Source of the DNA: DASVUC01 sp038237225
GTDB lineage: Bacteria > Planctomycetota > Phycisphaerae > Tepidisphaerales > Tepidisphaeraceae
Reading direction: 5' to 3'
Assembly: GCA_038237225.1 (NCBI GenBank)
Contig: JBBRYX010000002.1
Location: forward strand, 310,001 to 374,000
DNA: 64,000 nucleotides
The notes under the pieces are model-generated. The model was not told the DNA's origin, made no database searches, and saw only the letters and a program-made list of their open reading frames with translations. The translations under genes were made by a program, and so were the position numbers. This document shows, in pieces, positions 25,244 through 35,958 of the stretch; position 1 is the stretch's first letter, and the number at the start of each line of letters is the position of its first letter.

Positions 25244-28200
25244 TCAAAGCTCAAGTTCATCGCGACGTCGTGACAGAACCAAAGGCTGGATCGACCGTCT
25301 TGTGACAACGGAAGACGGATGTTGGAGGGATCCCGGCGACAGCGGATTTCCGATCCCGAGCCCCAGGCTCGCGTCCACACCCGTGTAGTCCTGCGCTGTG
25401 ACACTCCCGCTGAAGTTGGTATCGCCATAGAACCAAGCGATGCCGGGATCGATGCCGCTGGTTCCGATATTGGCATCTACCGCCGTGTAATCTTGCGGAC
25501 TGACCTGCCCGTCCATGTTGGTGTCGCCGAGGTAGGTGTATTTCCCGATAATCGAATTGGCCGGCACGGTCAGACCGCTGCCCTGCGGCCAGTCGCTGAC
25601 GTGGGTCAGCGCGTTGTTGAAAAGTGCGAGAATCGCCACGCCGCCCTGCTGCTGGCTAAGCGTCGAGATAATTCCCTTCTTCGTTGAATTGACGCCCGCC
25701 GAATAACCCTGCTGCACCCAGGCCTGAAGAACCGAGAAGCTTCCGCTATTCACCACAAGGTCATTGTCATTGAGATCGAGCGTTCCAAGCGATGCGATGC
25801 CGAGCGTATTCGTTCGCAAAGAGCGATTGCCGTTCGCTGCAAATACAGCTCGCGCGTTGTTGGCGATGTTCAAGGCAGTCAGGTGCTGATTGGCGTTGAA
25901 CACGACCGACCCGCCGTTCACGTTGATCGTGAGATTGGGCGTGGTGGCCACCGCATCAGCATTAAAGGTGTACACGCCAGCGTTCACATTCAAAATGTCC
26001 GCGCCGGCAACGCCGCTGAAGGTGACGGAAGGTGTGATCGGACCGTTGAAGTTCAGCACGTCATTGCCCGCCGTGCCCGTGACAACGACGGAAGTGACTG
26101 AAGTGAACGAGGGGTTGGTCAATCCATCGTTCGCGGTGACGTCGCCGACGGAACTATTAAGCGTGATGGTCGACGCCAGCGAATAGAAATCGACGAAGAC
26201 GGTGGAGCCGATTTTGTACGCGAAGGGAAGCGCCGGATTGAATGTGCGCAGATCCGCCGAGGCGGCGAAGTTCCCCGACCGATCCTTCACTTCGCCCGCG
26301 TTGAGATGAATGGTGTAGGTGCCGTTATCCACCACGTTCCAGATCCCGCCCGGTCCGCTGATGCGATAGGTGACCGTGCGCGGCGAACCGCTGCCCGGCG
26401 AATCGACGGAGATCAAGCTCCCGTTGGCAATGTAGCCGTTTGGACCGGTCACCGTGATGTCGTTGCCGTCAAATGACGATGCGTCCATCCCCGAGCCCAC
26501 ATCCGTGTACGTGACGGAGAAGTCGAACGTGCTCGCGCCGGCCGATGGCAGCTGCGCTCCCGGCGACACCGTGGGCGCAGTCGTGTCCAGCGTGCTGTCG
26601 AAGACAAGATCGACCCAGTAATTCGCGGAGTTCGGGCTTGGCGTGCTCGGAAACACGCTGGCGATCCCCGTCGCAAACAGCCCGTTTCGTCCCGCGGATG
26701 AATCCTGGAGCGGATGAAGCGGGCCGTTGCTCAGATCAGCATAACCCGCGTAATCACCAATGTTCGCCGCGTAATGACCGACATTGGTGTGATAGGAGGC
26801 GACATAAATCGTGCCCGCGGTGACCGCAACCGGCGCAGAGAACGTCACCTCCTGCCAACCCGAACTGCTTTCGTTAGTGAACGTGGCAGTGGCGAGTCGC
26901 GTGCCGGTGTTGGACCAGAGATTACCGATATGCGTTCCGGTATTGGCGGCGGATTTGTAAAACCGGATCCCGAGGATGTAACCCGAGATGTCGCTCTTGA
27001 AACGAAAGCCCAGTTCCAGCGGCGTAGCATCGTTGAAATCCACCACGCGCGGGATCGCCGAGTCGCTGAAAATTGTCAGCGGCTGAGACGGCGCGCTCAC
27101 CGCAACCCCGTTGCCGGCGCCAGCAATCTGTAGCCTCCCGCTGTCGTCGACGGCCCGGGTTTTGATCGTCACCGATCCGGTGAACGAAGGTGTCCAGGTG
27201 TAGCTCCAGGAATTGCGTCCGATCGCGGGATGCCAGGTGATCCCGCCATCGGTGGAAACTTCCACGCCCGCCACCACGCCCCCGCCGGCGTCGCTCGCGG
27301 TGCCCGTGATCGTAATCGGCGTGCCGCTGATTGCGGTCGCCGGCGGCGAGGTGATGGCGGCCGTCGGAGCGAGCGCGTCCGTGGATAACGTGGCCGCAAC
27401 AAGTCCCGCTTGCAGCGTCGCCGGCTGCACACCCATATCCGCAAGCACGTTCACCGTTGCCTGCTGCATCCTCGGGTCGTCGGTGGTCGGCGGGCCATCA
27501 TGTCCGCCATCAAGTCCCCACGAAAATTGCACCGTTCCCGCGCCGAACACCAGCGCGCCGCTGGCGGCGCGATACAAGGTCAAACTGTGGGTTGCGTTGC
27601 CGGGCCCGGTGGTGACGCTGTAATCGTAAAGCAGCCCCGGGACCGTCTGCGTGGTCGTGGACATGCTCATCAATCCAGCCGGTCGAAAGCCGTTATCCAA
27701 TTCCACGTCCCACTCGTACCCCAGCACGAACTGCCCGATCGTTGCGCTTTGACCCGCAAGGAGCGATGCGACGGAAGTGTTGCGCCAGAAGCGTAAGTTG
27801 GCATCGCGATCGGTGACGGTGATCGGCGTCCCAAACAACACAGGCCCGGCGTCCACGCGAAAGATCGTGCCGGTTAGCGAGTTCTCGGGGGCGCCGCCGC
27901 CGGCAGGGGGGCTGAACCGCGGATCGCGAAACGTCCCCGTCCAATCGGGGGGATCCGCCGGATCGATCACCGCGTTCGCCCACGACTCCTTATAGCAGAC
28001 GACCACGCGCCCGGACGTGGTGGTGCCGTCGGTGTTGGCCGTGCTGCTCGCGTATCGAGTCTTCCAATACACTTCGTTGCCGCTGATGAACGAAAGATTG
28101 ACGCCCGCGCTCCGAGCCGCTTCCACGTTCGTTCGCGCATTGCCCGACCAGTACTCATCGTGGCCGACGGACATGAAGACCTTGTGCTCCAGGATTTCGC

Positions 28201-29008
28201 TCCCGCGAAGATCGGTATCGACATCCGTGAAATAACTGACGTCATACCCGTTGCGCTCCAGCCACTTCACCATCGCGTGCTCGGCATAAAACGGCTGGCT
28301 GTTGAACCCCGTGCCAAAGGGCTGCCCGCGGTTCAGCATCGGGCGGTTATAACTGACGGCCACCGCCCGCCCGCCTGGCACCGCCGCCGTGGACGAGCCC
28401 GCGTACAAGCTGTTGCCGCCGTACTGGTTGTATGCCGCCCAGGTTGCATCACTCGTTTTCAAGAGAACGTCGGAATTCCCCGAATCGTTGCGAACGACGA
28501 AAAAGATATGGCTCGAGCCGGCATTGTCCTCCCGCGTCACCTTCGCGAAATAAATCCCGCTCGTCGCGTCCGCCGGGACAGACCACGATGCCGAGATCGT
28601 CCAGTTCCCCGCATCCACCAAACCCGTCGTCGCGTTGATAATCGGATTAGGCTGCGCCTGTTCGAGGGTCGAAGCGTTTGCAATCGTGGCAACCAGACGC
28701 GCGCCAAGGTTCTGGTAGTACCCCAGCCGATAGATGTCGATGTGGTAGGGGGCCAGCGTCTTGTCGTCGATCTTGAACTGCACCGCCTGCCCGACGTTCA
28801 CGCTCATGTCGGTGGCATAACCCAGAAGGTTCAGATCACCCACCCCGGTGATGTCCCACTGGCTGCGCGGCGTGCCCGCGAGTTGGTTTTCCTGGGCGAT
28901 GGTCAGAGCCGCAAACAGCACCCGCCGCTCAAGCGCATCGCAGCAAGCGCGATAAGAACCGGCGCGGGCGCGCCTTGGGCGTCGTAACCGAGAAACTGGC
29001 AATCGCAT
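25244..29008 (-). CDS. Giant surface protein: dimethylformamidase-like region, DUF4082 and dockerin-like C-terminus
   Basis: A 1254-residue protein. The N-terminus carries the planctomycete export motif LERRVLFA. Residues about 40-530 resemble the large-subunit fold of N,N-dimethylformamidase: IYRLGYYQNLGARLV, YNRPMLNRGQPFG and FMSVGHDEYWSG. They are followed by an Ig-like segment, a DUF4082 domain (about 650-790, GFRFKSDISGYILGIRFYKS) and another beta-rich segment. From about 925 a module shared with two other proteins in this window runs to the end. It contains GTLDLNDNDLVV and two dockerin-like calcium loops, DTNMDGQVSPQD and DTNFSGSVTAQD. It is likely secreted and attached by its C-terminal part. 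Amidohydrolase activity is possible but unproven. Confidence 0.85.
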   Translation of the reverse strand: MRLPVSRLRRPRRARAGSYRACCDALERRVLFAALTIAQENQLAGTPRSQWDITGVGDLNLLGYATDMSVNVGQAVQFKIDDKTLAPYHIDIYRLGYYQNLGARLVATIANASTLEQAQPNPIINATTGLVDAGNWTISASWSVPADATSGIYFAKVTREDNAGSSHIFFVVRNDSGNSDVLLKTSDATWAAYNQYGGNSLYAGSSTAAVPGGRAVAVSYNRPMLNRGQPFGTGFNSQPFYAEHAMVKWLERNGYDVSYFTDVDTDLRGSEILEHKVFMSVGHDEYWSGNARTNVEAARSAGVNLSFISGNEVYWKTRYASSTANTDGTTTSGRVVVCYKESWANAVIDPADPPDWTGTFRDPRFSPPAGGGAPENSLTGTIFRVDAGPVLFGTPITVTDRDANLRFWRNTSVASLLAGQSATIGQFVLGYEWDVELDNGFRPAGLMSMSTTTQTVPGLLYDYSVTTGPGNATHSLTLYRAASGALVFGAGTVQFSWGLDGGHDGPPTTDDPRMQQATVNVLADMGVQPATLQAGLVAATLSTDALAPTAAITSPPATAISGTPITITGTASDAGGGVVAGVEVSTDGGITWHPAIGRNSWSYTWTPSFTGSVTIKTRAVDDSGRLQIAGAGNGVAVSAPSQPLTIFSDSAIPRVVDFNDATPLELGFRFKSDISGYILGIRFYKSAANTGTHIGNLWSNTGTRLATATFTNESSSGWQEVTFSAPVAVTAGTIYVASYHTNVGHYAANIGDYAGYADLSNGPLHPLQDSSAGRNGLFATGIASVFPSTPSPNSANYWVDLVFDSTLDTTAPTVSPGAQLPSAGASTFDFSVTYTDVGSGMDASSFDGNDITVTGPNGYIANGSLISVDSPGSGSPRTVTYRISGPGGIWNVVDNGTYTIHLNAGEVKDRSGNFAASADLRTFNPALPFAYKIGSTVFVDFYSLASTITLNSSVGDVTANDGLTNPSFTSVTSVVVTGTAGNDVLNFNGPITPSVTFSGVAGADILNVNAGVYTFNADAVATTPNLTINVNGGSVVFNANQHLTALNIANNARAVFAANGNRSLRTNTLGIASLGTLDLNDNDLVVNSGSFSVLQAWVQQGYSAGVNSTKKGIISTLSQQQGGVAILALFNNALTHVSDWPQGSGLTVPANSIIGKYTYLGDTNMDGQVSPQDYTAVDANIGTSGIDPGIAWFYGDTNFSGSVTAQDYTGVDASLGLGIGNPLSPGSLQHPSSVVTRRSIQPLVLSRRRDELEL

Positions 29009-29235
29009 GGCAGGCTTCCGTGCCCGTTGGTGCCGCTACCCGGAACAGGAACATCCGAATCGAATTCCGATCCGGCGTGGTCGCTTCAGCGACCATGTTC
29101 TTGAGTTATTCAGAGGTCTCAACGCGTAAAAAGGCGCCAACGGTCAGGCGATAAAGATGTCATGCGGGGGGGAAAAGTCAAACCGGGTAAAAAATACCGA
29201 TTATGAGGGCAAGGTGATAGGCAATTGGACGTGCC

Positions 29236-32200
29236 TTAATCTTTGTCGATTGCCGATGTGTCGATGCGTTTGCGAGAGAAGAACGAACCGGTCAACGGAC
29301 TTGCCGGGCGGGCGACCAACGCGGCAAGAGGACTGCCAGCCCCCAACCCAAGGCTCGCATCAATCCCGGTGTAGTCCGTGGCATCGATATTCCCGTCGAA
29401 GTTCGTATCGCCATACAACCACGAGATCCCAACATTCACGCTTGTTCCGATGTTGGCATCCACGGCCGTGTAATCCTGTGCCGTAACCTGCCCGTCCATA
29501 TTGGTGTCGCCGAGGTAGGTGTATTTGCCCACGATGGCATTCGCCCCGATGGTTTCCCCGCTGTTGGGAGGCCACTCCGCAAACCCCGCCAGGGCGTTAT
29601 CGAAGAGCGCGAGGATCGTGTTGCCCCCCTGACCCTGCCCGTGCGTGGAGATAATACCCGTCTTGGCCAAGTCGATACTTGGCGAATACCCTTCCAGAAC
29701 CAGGTTGTGCAGGGTGGCAAAGCTGCCGTTTTGGACCACGAGATCATTGTCGTTCAGATCAAGCGTGCCCGATGCGCCAATGCTGAGGTTGGTTGTGTAA
29801 AGGGTGCGGTTGCCGTTTGCAGAGAACGTCGCTCGACCGCCGCCGGCGATGTTTAACGTAGTGAGGTGCTGCGTCGCATTGAAGAGCACCTGACCTGCAT
29901 TGACTTGAACCATGAGATTGGGCGTGCCGGACCCAGCATCCGCATCAAACGCATACGTTCCTGAATTCACGTTCAGGACGTCGGTGCCAGCACCGCCGTT
30001 AAACGTGATGGAGGGGGTAACCGGGCCATTGAAGTCCACCGTATCTGCGTTCGCGGTTCCGGTGACGACGACTGATGTGACCGAAGAGAACGGCAGCGTG
30101 GTCGTGCCGTCGCCGGCGGTGATGTCACCGCCGCCAGCGCCAAGCGTGATTGCCGGGACCGTCCCGTAGAAATCAACGTGAACGATGGCCCCCGTCTGAT
30201 AAGCGAACGGCAGCGCCGGATTGAACGCGCGAACTGCCCCCGACGCGATCGCGTTGTTCGAAATGTCTTTCACCTGATTCGCATTCAGGTTGATTGAGTA
30301 GCTGCCGTTGTCGAGCACATTCCACAACCCACCCGGCGCGGTAATGCGATAGGTCACGGTTCGGGGCGACCCGTTGCCCGGCGCGTTGACGGAGATGAAC
30401 GCTGCATCGGCGGAGAATCCATTCGGGCCGGTTACCGTGATGTCGTTGCCGTCGAACGTGGAGGCGTCGAGGCCCGAGCCCGAATCGGTATAAGTCACCG
30501 TAAAGTCGAAAGCGGTTCCGCCCGCGGTCGGAACCTCAGATCCCGCGGCCGCTGAAGGGGCCGTGGCGTCCGCAGTGGTAAAGGACCACGTCACCGGCGC
30601 CACCAGCACATTGCCCGCCAAGTCCTGTACGCCACTGACGGTAGCGGTGTAGGGGGTGAAACCACTGAGCGGCGCCGACGGAGTGAACGTAGCCGTGCGC
30701 GTCGGCGCGTCATAGGCAACGACGCCGGTCACATCCTGGTTCAGTGCGTCCTTCACCGTAAACGTGATCGTGCCCGCCTGCACATCTTCGCTGAAGGTGG
30801 CGGTCACCGTCGCGCCGGCGGAGACATTGGTCGCGCCCGACAACGGCGAATGAACCGTGACAACCGGTGGCGTGTTATCGACCGTGGTGAACGACCAGAT
30901 GACCGGAGCCGCCATCGCGTTCCCCGCGGCATCCTGCGCGCCCGAAACCGTCGTGGTGTATGTGGTCGAGCCGGAGAGCGCTGAAGCCGGCGTGAACGTC
31001 ACTGTCTGCGTTCCGCTGTTGTAAGACGTGGAGCCCGCGATCACGTTGTTGGCCGGATCCTTCAAGGTGAAGTTAATCGTCCCGGACTGCACCGCCTCGC
31101 TGAACGTCGCGGAAAGCGTCGACGCCAATGCAACTGCCGTGGCATTATTGATCGGATTCGTTGACGTCACGGTTGGCGGCGTCAGGTCGGTCGATGAGAG
31201 CGTATAAACGACATCCACCCAATAATTCGTCGCATGGAATGACGAATTGGGCATCAGCGGCGTCGTCGTGTAGCGATACAGTCCGTTCCCACCGGATGTC
31301 GAGTCCGAAACGGCATGCAGATACAGGCTGTCGAACTGTCGATCAAAGTACGATGGATCCGCGGCATACCCGGTGTCCGTGTGATAAGCGGCAATGTAAG
31401 TCGTATTCGGGGTGATCGCGACCGGCGACGAGAACGTCACCGTCTGCCAACCGGATGACGTCTCATTGCTGAACGTCGCCGACGCCAGCGCGAACCCCGC
31501 GGTGTTATAGAGCGTCCCCTCGTGCAATCCGTTGTTCTGCGCGCTCTTGTAGAACCGGACGCCCGTGATGAAACCGTTGTAGTCGGCTTTGAACTTCACG
31601 CCCACTTCAATCGGACTGTCCGCGAAATACGGCATCTGCGGGCTCACGCTGTTATCCCAGATCGTGAATGGACCGGTCCCCGCAACGGTGAACGTCCACG
31701 TCGTCGTCCCCGCCATCGCATTACCGGCAAGATCCTGCGCGCCGGTCAGGTTCAGCGTGTAAGTTCCCCCCGCGGTCAGGTTGGACGTAGGCGTAAATGT
31801 AAACGTGTGCGTGCCCGCGCTGTAGCTCACCGCACCGGAAACCGCGTTCGTCAGGCTGTCCGTTAACGTGAACGTCGTCGTCGCAGGGTTCACGTCTTCC
31901 GACAATGTGATCGTCGGCCGTGCGATGACCGACACGTTCGTCGCGCCTGCCGCCGGCGTCTTACCCGTTATCGTCGGCGCCGCCGTGTCCGCGGCGTAGC
32001 TCACCGAAACCGCGCCTGCGGCCGCATTGAAAAACGCGTAGTCGACGCCCTTAATTGTTTGAACGTTGAACGCGACAGGCGATCCATTCACGGAGATCGC
32101 CGATACATTGCGATTGTTTTCCGCCACCACCGGCACCATCGCCTGCAATCCCGCCGCACCCGCCGCCGTGCTGATGTCAAACGTCAGCATGTGCGTGCTC

Positions 32201-34221
32201 GTGTTGTAAGCGTGGTTGCTGAACGATGACCCGTTCCGCGCGTCGGTCCACTCCATCAGATCTTCGGCCGTCATCACCGGAATGTCGTGCGCCTGGGCCG
32301 AGGCAATCACGGCATCGGAAACCGCGCTGTTCGGAAGATCCGTGTGCGCGTTGATCGTGAATGCCCCGTAATAACCCTTCGAACCCGTCGCGTTATCCAG
32401 CAGCGTGTTGATGTGATAAGGCTCGGTAGCGCCGTTCTCGTCAGTGATTTGTGTAGCGGCTTGGTACACGTCGATCAGCGTGCCGTCGGCTTTTGCAAAC
32501 CGCATTGGCATCCCCGAGCCGGTGAACATGCCGGGCCGGTTGGCGATCCAGCTCCCGGGCCAGTAATAATAATTCGTGTCGAGCCGCACGCGATGCGCAA
32601 ACTCAACCTGAGGCTGGGTGTCGTAATCGCTCCACACAACCGCGTGCGTGCGATTGGTGGTAGGCGTGGGGATGGAAGAATAGAAAGCCGTGTAGGCCGC
32701 GACCTGCGAAGAATAGAGCGAATCGAGATCAGCGTAGCTCGTCCAGTTCCTCGGGACGTCATTCGCGTCACTGACGTCAACGTGCAGTTGGGGGTCAAAC
32801 CCGACCGCCTGGTAAAACGCCGCCGTCGAGTCGGTGATCGCGCCGGGCCCGGGATACATATACGAAGTGCCGAGAATTGGCTGCCCGCCAGAATTGCCAA
32901 GCGACAGATACGCGCTCCAACGGTACGCGGTGCCGCCATTGAGGTGATCATCACCCGTCATGTTGACGACCGCTTTTTTCCCGTTGGGGAAATACCAGAA
33001 TCGCGGCAGCGGCAGTGTCGGCGCCGTCATCTGGTTGATCATGTTCGCCAGCAGGCGCTGCTGCTCATCCGCCTGGGGAATCTGAACTTTCGTCAGGTCC
33101 ACCCAATCCGCTGACCCGCCGCCGAAGAACAAATCATCCGACCGCACCGGCCCGTTCCCATCGCGCTCTTGCCCCGACCACGCCGGGTTCCCCTGCCGGG
33201 TCTGAACCACGCTCTTCGCCAGATCAAACACAAACGCCGCCGCCTGGCCGCCGTTGGCGCCGACGTTCCGGATCGTCACCGCCGGATTCCCGGTCGCCGT
33301 CGTCGAATTCGAGAACAGGTCCGCAAGCTTGGTGGCGCCGCTCAACGTATAACGATCCGCGGTGCTGTGATACTGAATCGAATCCGCGGTGATCCCGCCG
33401 CCGATGATCGTGGACGTGTCGACCGAAAGGTAAGTGTCATTGATCGTGGCCCCGGTGACCGTCAGTCCCAGCAGTCCCGCAAGCTGCGCATCCGGCCGCA
33501 TCGCAATCAGCTTGCCCCCGTCGTTCGTGACCCAGCCGCTGATCATCGTCGCTTGCGCGCTTGTCAGCGTCATCTCGCCGAGAATGACGACCTTATAATT
33601 CAAGAGCGAAGCAGCGGTCACCGTCGACAGCCGCGCCGTCGCAAACTCATTCAACCCCTCCGCCCGAAGAATCTCCGCGTAATAGCTGTTGATCGGATTC
33701 GCGGCTTTGGTGATGACCAGGATCGGCCCGCCGGGCCCAGTCGTGGGATTTGCCGCGGTGGTAAAGCTGAAGGTGTAGTCGGACGTCAGCGTACCGCTGC
33801 CCGAATCGATCACGCCGTTGGCCCCGCCTTTCACGACAACACTGTAAGTGCTGGAATAATCCAGCGGCGTACTCGAATCGATCGTCGCAACAAAGCTGTT
33901 TGCGTTGTAGCTGATGCGCGCCGGAATTGAGGTGAGGTTCTGCCGAAGGTCAAGCGTCGTGCTGTCGAGCGATGCGCGCTGCATCGCGGTCCCGAACTTG
34001 ATGCTCACATGCGCGTTAACCGCGACCCCGATCCCCAGGTCCGCCGGTGAAACCGATGCCACCGCCGCAAACAGCGCCCGCCGCTCCAGGCGCTCGATCA
34101 ACGACGCTCGGCGACCATCCTTACACGAGGAGACGACGGACCTCGGACGGCTTGAGCGGGCAGCGAAAAACATGGCTGAACAGCTTTTCCTAACTTCAGA
34201 ACGATGGCGATCTGGAAACAC
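29236..34221 (-). CDS. Giant surface protein: Ig-like repeats, deacetylase-like region, DUF4082 and dockerin-like C-terminus
   Basis: A 1661-residue protein with the export motif LERRALFA near residue 45. In order: an SbsA-type Ig-like domain; a region of about 230 residues starting at GGPILVITKAANPINS that looks like a flavodoxin/amidotransferase-like fold; a segment near 395-700 beginning AVVNMTGDDHLNGG that resembles polysaccharide deacetylases; Ig-like (Big_5) repeats on either side of a DUF4082 domain (GVKFKADYNGFITGVRFYKS); and the C-terminal shared module ending in the calcium loops DTNMDGQVTAQD and DTNFDGNIDATD. It is tandem to the previous gene on the same strand and clearly related in the DUF4082 and C-terminal parts. 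A role in extracellular polysaccharide modification is inferred from the deacetylase-like segment. Confidence 0.85.
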   Translation of the reverse strand: MFPDRHRSEVRKSCSAMFFAARSSRPRSVVSSCKDGRRASLIERLERRALFAAVASVSPADLGIGVAVNAHVSIKFGTAMQRASLDSTTLDLRQNLTSIPARISYNANSFVATIDSSTPLDYSSTYSVVVKGGANGVIDSGSGTLTSDYTFSFTTAANPTTGPGGPILVITKAANPINSYYAEILRAEGLNEFATARLSTVTAASLLNYKVVILGEMTLTSAQATMISGWVTNDGGKLIAMRPDAQLAGLLGLTVTGATINDTYLSVDTSTIIGGGITADSIQYHSTADRYTLSGATKLADLFSNSTTATGNPAVTIRNVGANGGQAAAFVFDLAKSVVQTRQGNPAWSGQERDGNGPVRSDDLFFGGGSADWVDLTKVQIPQADEQQRLLANMINQMTAPTLPLPRFWYFPNGKKAVVNMTGDDHLNGGTAYRWSAYLSLGNSGGQPILGTSYMYPGPGAITDSTAAFYQAVGFDPQLHVDVSDANDVPRNWTSYADLDSLYSSQVAAYTAFYSSIPTPTTNRTHAVVWSDYDTQPQVEFAHRVRLDTNYYYWPGSWIANRPGMFTGSGMPMRFAKADGTLIDVYQAATQITDENGATEPYHINTLLDNATGSKGYYGAFTINAHTDLPNSAVSDAVIASAQAHDIPVMTAEDLMEWTDARNGSSFSNHAYNTSTHMLTFDISTAAGAAGLQAMVPVVAENNRNVSAISVNGSPVAFNVQTIKGVDYAFFNAAAGAVSVSYAADTAAPTITGKTPAAGATNVSVIARPTITLSEDVNPATTTFTLTDSLTNAVSGAVSYSAGTHTFTFTPTSNLTAGGTYTLNLTGAQDLAGNAMAGTTTWTFTVAGTGPFTIWDNSVSPQMPYFADSPIEVGVKFKADYNGFITGVRFYKSAQNNGLHEGTLYNTAGFALASATFSNETSSGWQTVTFSSPVAITPNTTYIAAYHTDTGYAADPSYFDRQFDSLYLHAVSDSTSGGNGLYRYTTTPLMPNSSFHATNYWVDVVYTLSSTDLTPPTVTSTNPINNATAVALASTLSATFSEAVQSGTINFTLKDPANNVIAGSTSYNSGTQTVTFTPASALSGSTTYTTTVSGAQDAAGNAMAAPVIWSFTTVDNTPPVVTVHSPLSGATNVSAGATVTATFSEDVQAGTITFTVKDALNQDVTGVVAYDAPTRTATFTPSAPLSGFTPYTATVSGVQDLAGNVLVAPVTWSFTTADATAPSAAAGSEVPTAGGTAFDFTVTYTDSGSGLDASTFDGNDITVTGPNGFSADAAFISVNAPGNGSPRTVTYRITAPGGLWNVLDNGSYSINLNANQVKDISNNAIASGAVRAFNPALPFAYQTGAIVHVDFYGTVPAITLGAGGGDITAGDGTTTLPFSSVTSVVVTGTANADTVDFNGPVTPSITFNGGAGTDVLNVNSGTYAFDADAGSGTPNLMVQVNAGQVLFNATQHLTTLNIAGGGRATFSANGNRTLYTTNLSIGASGTLDLNDNDLVVQNGSFATLHNLVLEGYSPSIDLAKTGIISTHGQGQGGNTILALFDNALAGFAEWPPNSGETIGANAIVGKYTYLGDTNMDGQVTAQDYTAVDANIGTSVNVGISWLYGDTNFDGNIDATDYTGIDASLGLGAGSPLAALVARPASPLTGSFFSRKRIDTSAIDKD

Positions 34222-34582
34222 CTGCTGCCAATCGAATCACCAATCAGCAGACAATTCACTAGGCCACGGAGAACGCGCCCGCTCTCTTTCTTGACGCCCT
34301 CAAGAACAGCGCGATGTCGTTACAATTCCTAAACTCTTCGCAGACTCACATCGATTCCCAGAATCTTAAAATGAGCCCCAAACGGCGACGGGGCATTATG
34401 GGACGTATGCTGAAGCGGTACAAGCAAAAAAGGCCGCTTGTTCAAGCAAAAAAACATCCTGATACGCAAATCGTCGCAGTCCCGGTAAACCGCCTGAATT
34501 GACGTAGGGGAAACCTGTACGAGTCATAGGGACGGCGGTTTATGTCGTGCGTCGCAGCGGTCTATTCCGGCCGCCCGCCGCC
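34222..34582. other. Intergenic region with an inverted repeat
   Basis: TAAACCGCC (34487-34495) and GGCGGTTTA (34533-34541) form a stem. A basic 62-codon frame on the plus strand (34314-34502) lacks a ribosome binding site and recognisable similarity, so I do not call it a gene. Confidence 0.4.
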
Positions 34583-35767
34583 CTAAGCCGGTCCCACCGC
34601 CGCGGAAACCTTCTCGGTCGGATCAACCGCAACCCGCTTCACCCGATTCCCAATCTTCGTGAGAATCTCATAAGGGATCGTGTGCGCAAGCTCAGCCATC
34701 CGGTACACGCTCGCGGGGCTCAAGGGATCCGGCTCCATGATGATTACGTCATCGCCAATCTTGGCATTCGGACAGTTCCGCAGGTCGATCGTGATCAGAT
34801 CCATCGAAATGTTGCCAATAACCGGAGCGGTTCGGTTGTTGACGATCATTGTGCCCCAGTTCGACAGAATCCGCGGATACCCATCCGCGTATCCAATCGG
34901 CACGAGCCCGATGCGCGTGTCGCGCTCGGCCTTCCAGGTGTGGTTGTATCCCACGCCCGTGCCGGCGGGAATGTCCCGGATGCCCGCAAGCGGCGCGATC
35001 CATTTCCCCGCCAGGCGCAGCTTCCGATCCAGGTGCGGCTTGCACGTCGGATCCACGCCATAAAGTGAAATGCCCGGCCGAACCAGATCGAAGTGCGACT
35101 CCGGAACGAAGAACACTCCGCCCGAATTCGCCGCATGGCGGGTAATCTTCCCCTCCACAGACTCCGTGAGAGTCTTGAAATCCGAAAGCTGCTGAGCCGT
35201 AACCGCGGAACCCTCCACTTCCGATTCCACAAAATGCGTCAGCGTTCCCACCAGGTGCAGGCTCGGCCAGCTCGTCGCCTTCTCCAGCAACTCTGCCGCC
35301 CGCGCAACCCCGATTCCCGCCCGCGCCATCCCCGTATCAATCATCACTTGAACATTCGCGCGTGTGTTCCATACCGTCGCAACCCGCGCCAGATCATCGG
35401 CGGCAGACTTGCTCGTCAGCGTCAGAATCCAATTCCGCTGGATCGCCTCTTCAACAAGCTTCCGCCCCTCGCCGATCAGCGCATTCTCCACCGGCTGAAA
35501 AATCATCACCGGCACATCAACCGCAGGCAGCGCCAGCGCCTCAGGGATCGTCGCCACCGCAAGCGCATCCACCGCCGGTGCTTCAGTTCCACCCCCGGTG
35601 AAATTGCACAACGTGTCAACCACGAGCCCCGCATCATGCCCGTACGCATTCGCCTTGACGACCGCGCAAAGCTTCGTCGTCGATGGAATCTGCCGGCGCA
35701 GGACCGCAACGTTATGCAGCAGCGCCGTGCGTGAAACTTCCAGCCGCGATTCGCCCAAAGGTGCCAC
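34583..35767 (-). CDS. alr: Alanine racemase
   Basis: A PLP enzyme converting L-alanine to D-alanine for peptidoglycan. The 394-residue length is normal. The PLP lysine is Lys38 in CAVVKANAYGHDAG, followed by the N-terminal barrel with MIDTGMARAGI and the PLP-phosphate region. The C-terminal beta domain contains VGYNHTW, whose Tyr is the second catalytic base, and VPIGYADGYPR. Presence of alr agrees with the finding that planctomycetes make peptidoglycan. It is a single gene on the minus strand with its start near an inverted repeat that separates it from the divergent membrane protein. Confidence 0.95.
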   Translation of the reverse strand: MAPLGESRLEVSRTALLHNVAVLRRQIPSTTKLCAVVKANAYGHDAGLVVDTLCNFTGGGTEAPAVDALAVATIPEALALPAVDVPVMIFQPVENALIGEGRKLVEEAIQRNWILTLTSKSAADDLARVATVWNTRANVQVMIDTGMARAGIGVARAAELLEKATSWPSLHLVGTLTHFVESEVEGSAVTAQQLSDFKTLTESVEGKITRHAANSGGVFFVPESHFDLVRPGISLYGVDPTCKPHLDRKLRLAGKWIAPLAGIRDIPAGTGVGYNHTWKAERDTRIGLVPIGYADGYPRILSNWGTMIVNNRTAPVIGNISMDLITIDLRNCPNAKIGDDVIIMEPDPLSPASVYRMAELAHTIPYEILTKIGNRVKRVAVDPTEKVSAAVGPA

Positions 35768-35818
35768 TCCGTTTTCAGCGTTCGAGTATAGCAGGTATCA
35801 ATCGGTCAGTTTTCAGTT

Positions 35819-35876
35819 GAGCCGCGACCGAAGGAGCGATTTGCGTTCGCGAGATCGCTCCCTTCGGTCGTGGCTC
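35819..35876. repeat. Long palindrome between divergent genes
   Basis: GAGCCGCGACCGAAGGAGCG pairs with CGCTCCCTTCGGTCGTGGCTC-type sequence around a 13-base centre, giving a stem of about 21 bp with two imperfections. It could be a REP-like element or a shared regulatory site between alr and the gene at 35959. Confidence 0.75.
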
Positions 35877-35958
35877 ACCTCCGGTAGAACCATCCCACTT
35901 TGCCTCTTCCCGCGATCGACGACTTGGCGGAAGTGAATGTGGAGCGATAATACGGATC

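Noticed and set aside
34314..34502. A basic 62-codon frame
   Set aside because: It has no ribosome binding site, no similarity I can recognise, and lies in an intergenic region with an inverted repeat. It could be real but cannot be supported.
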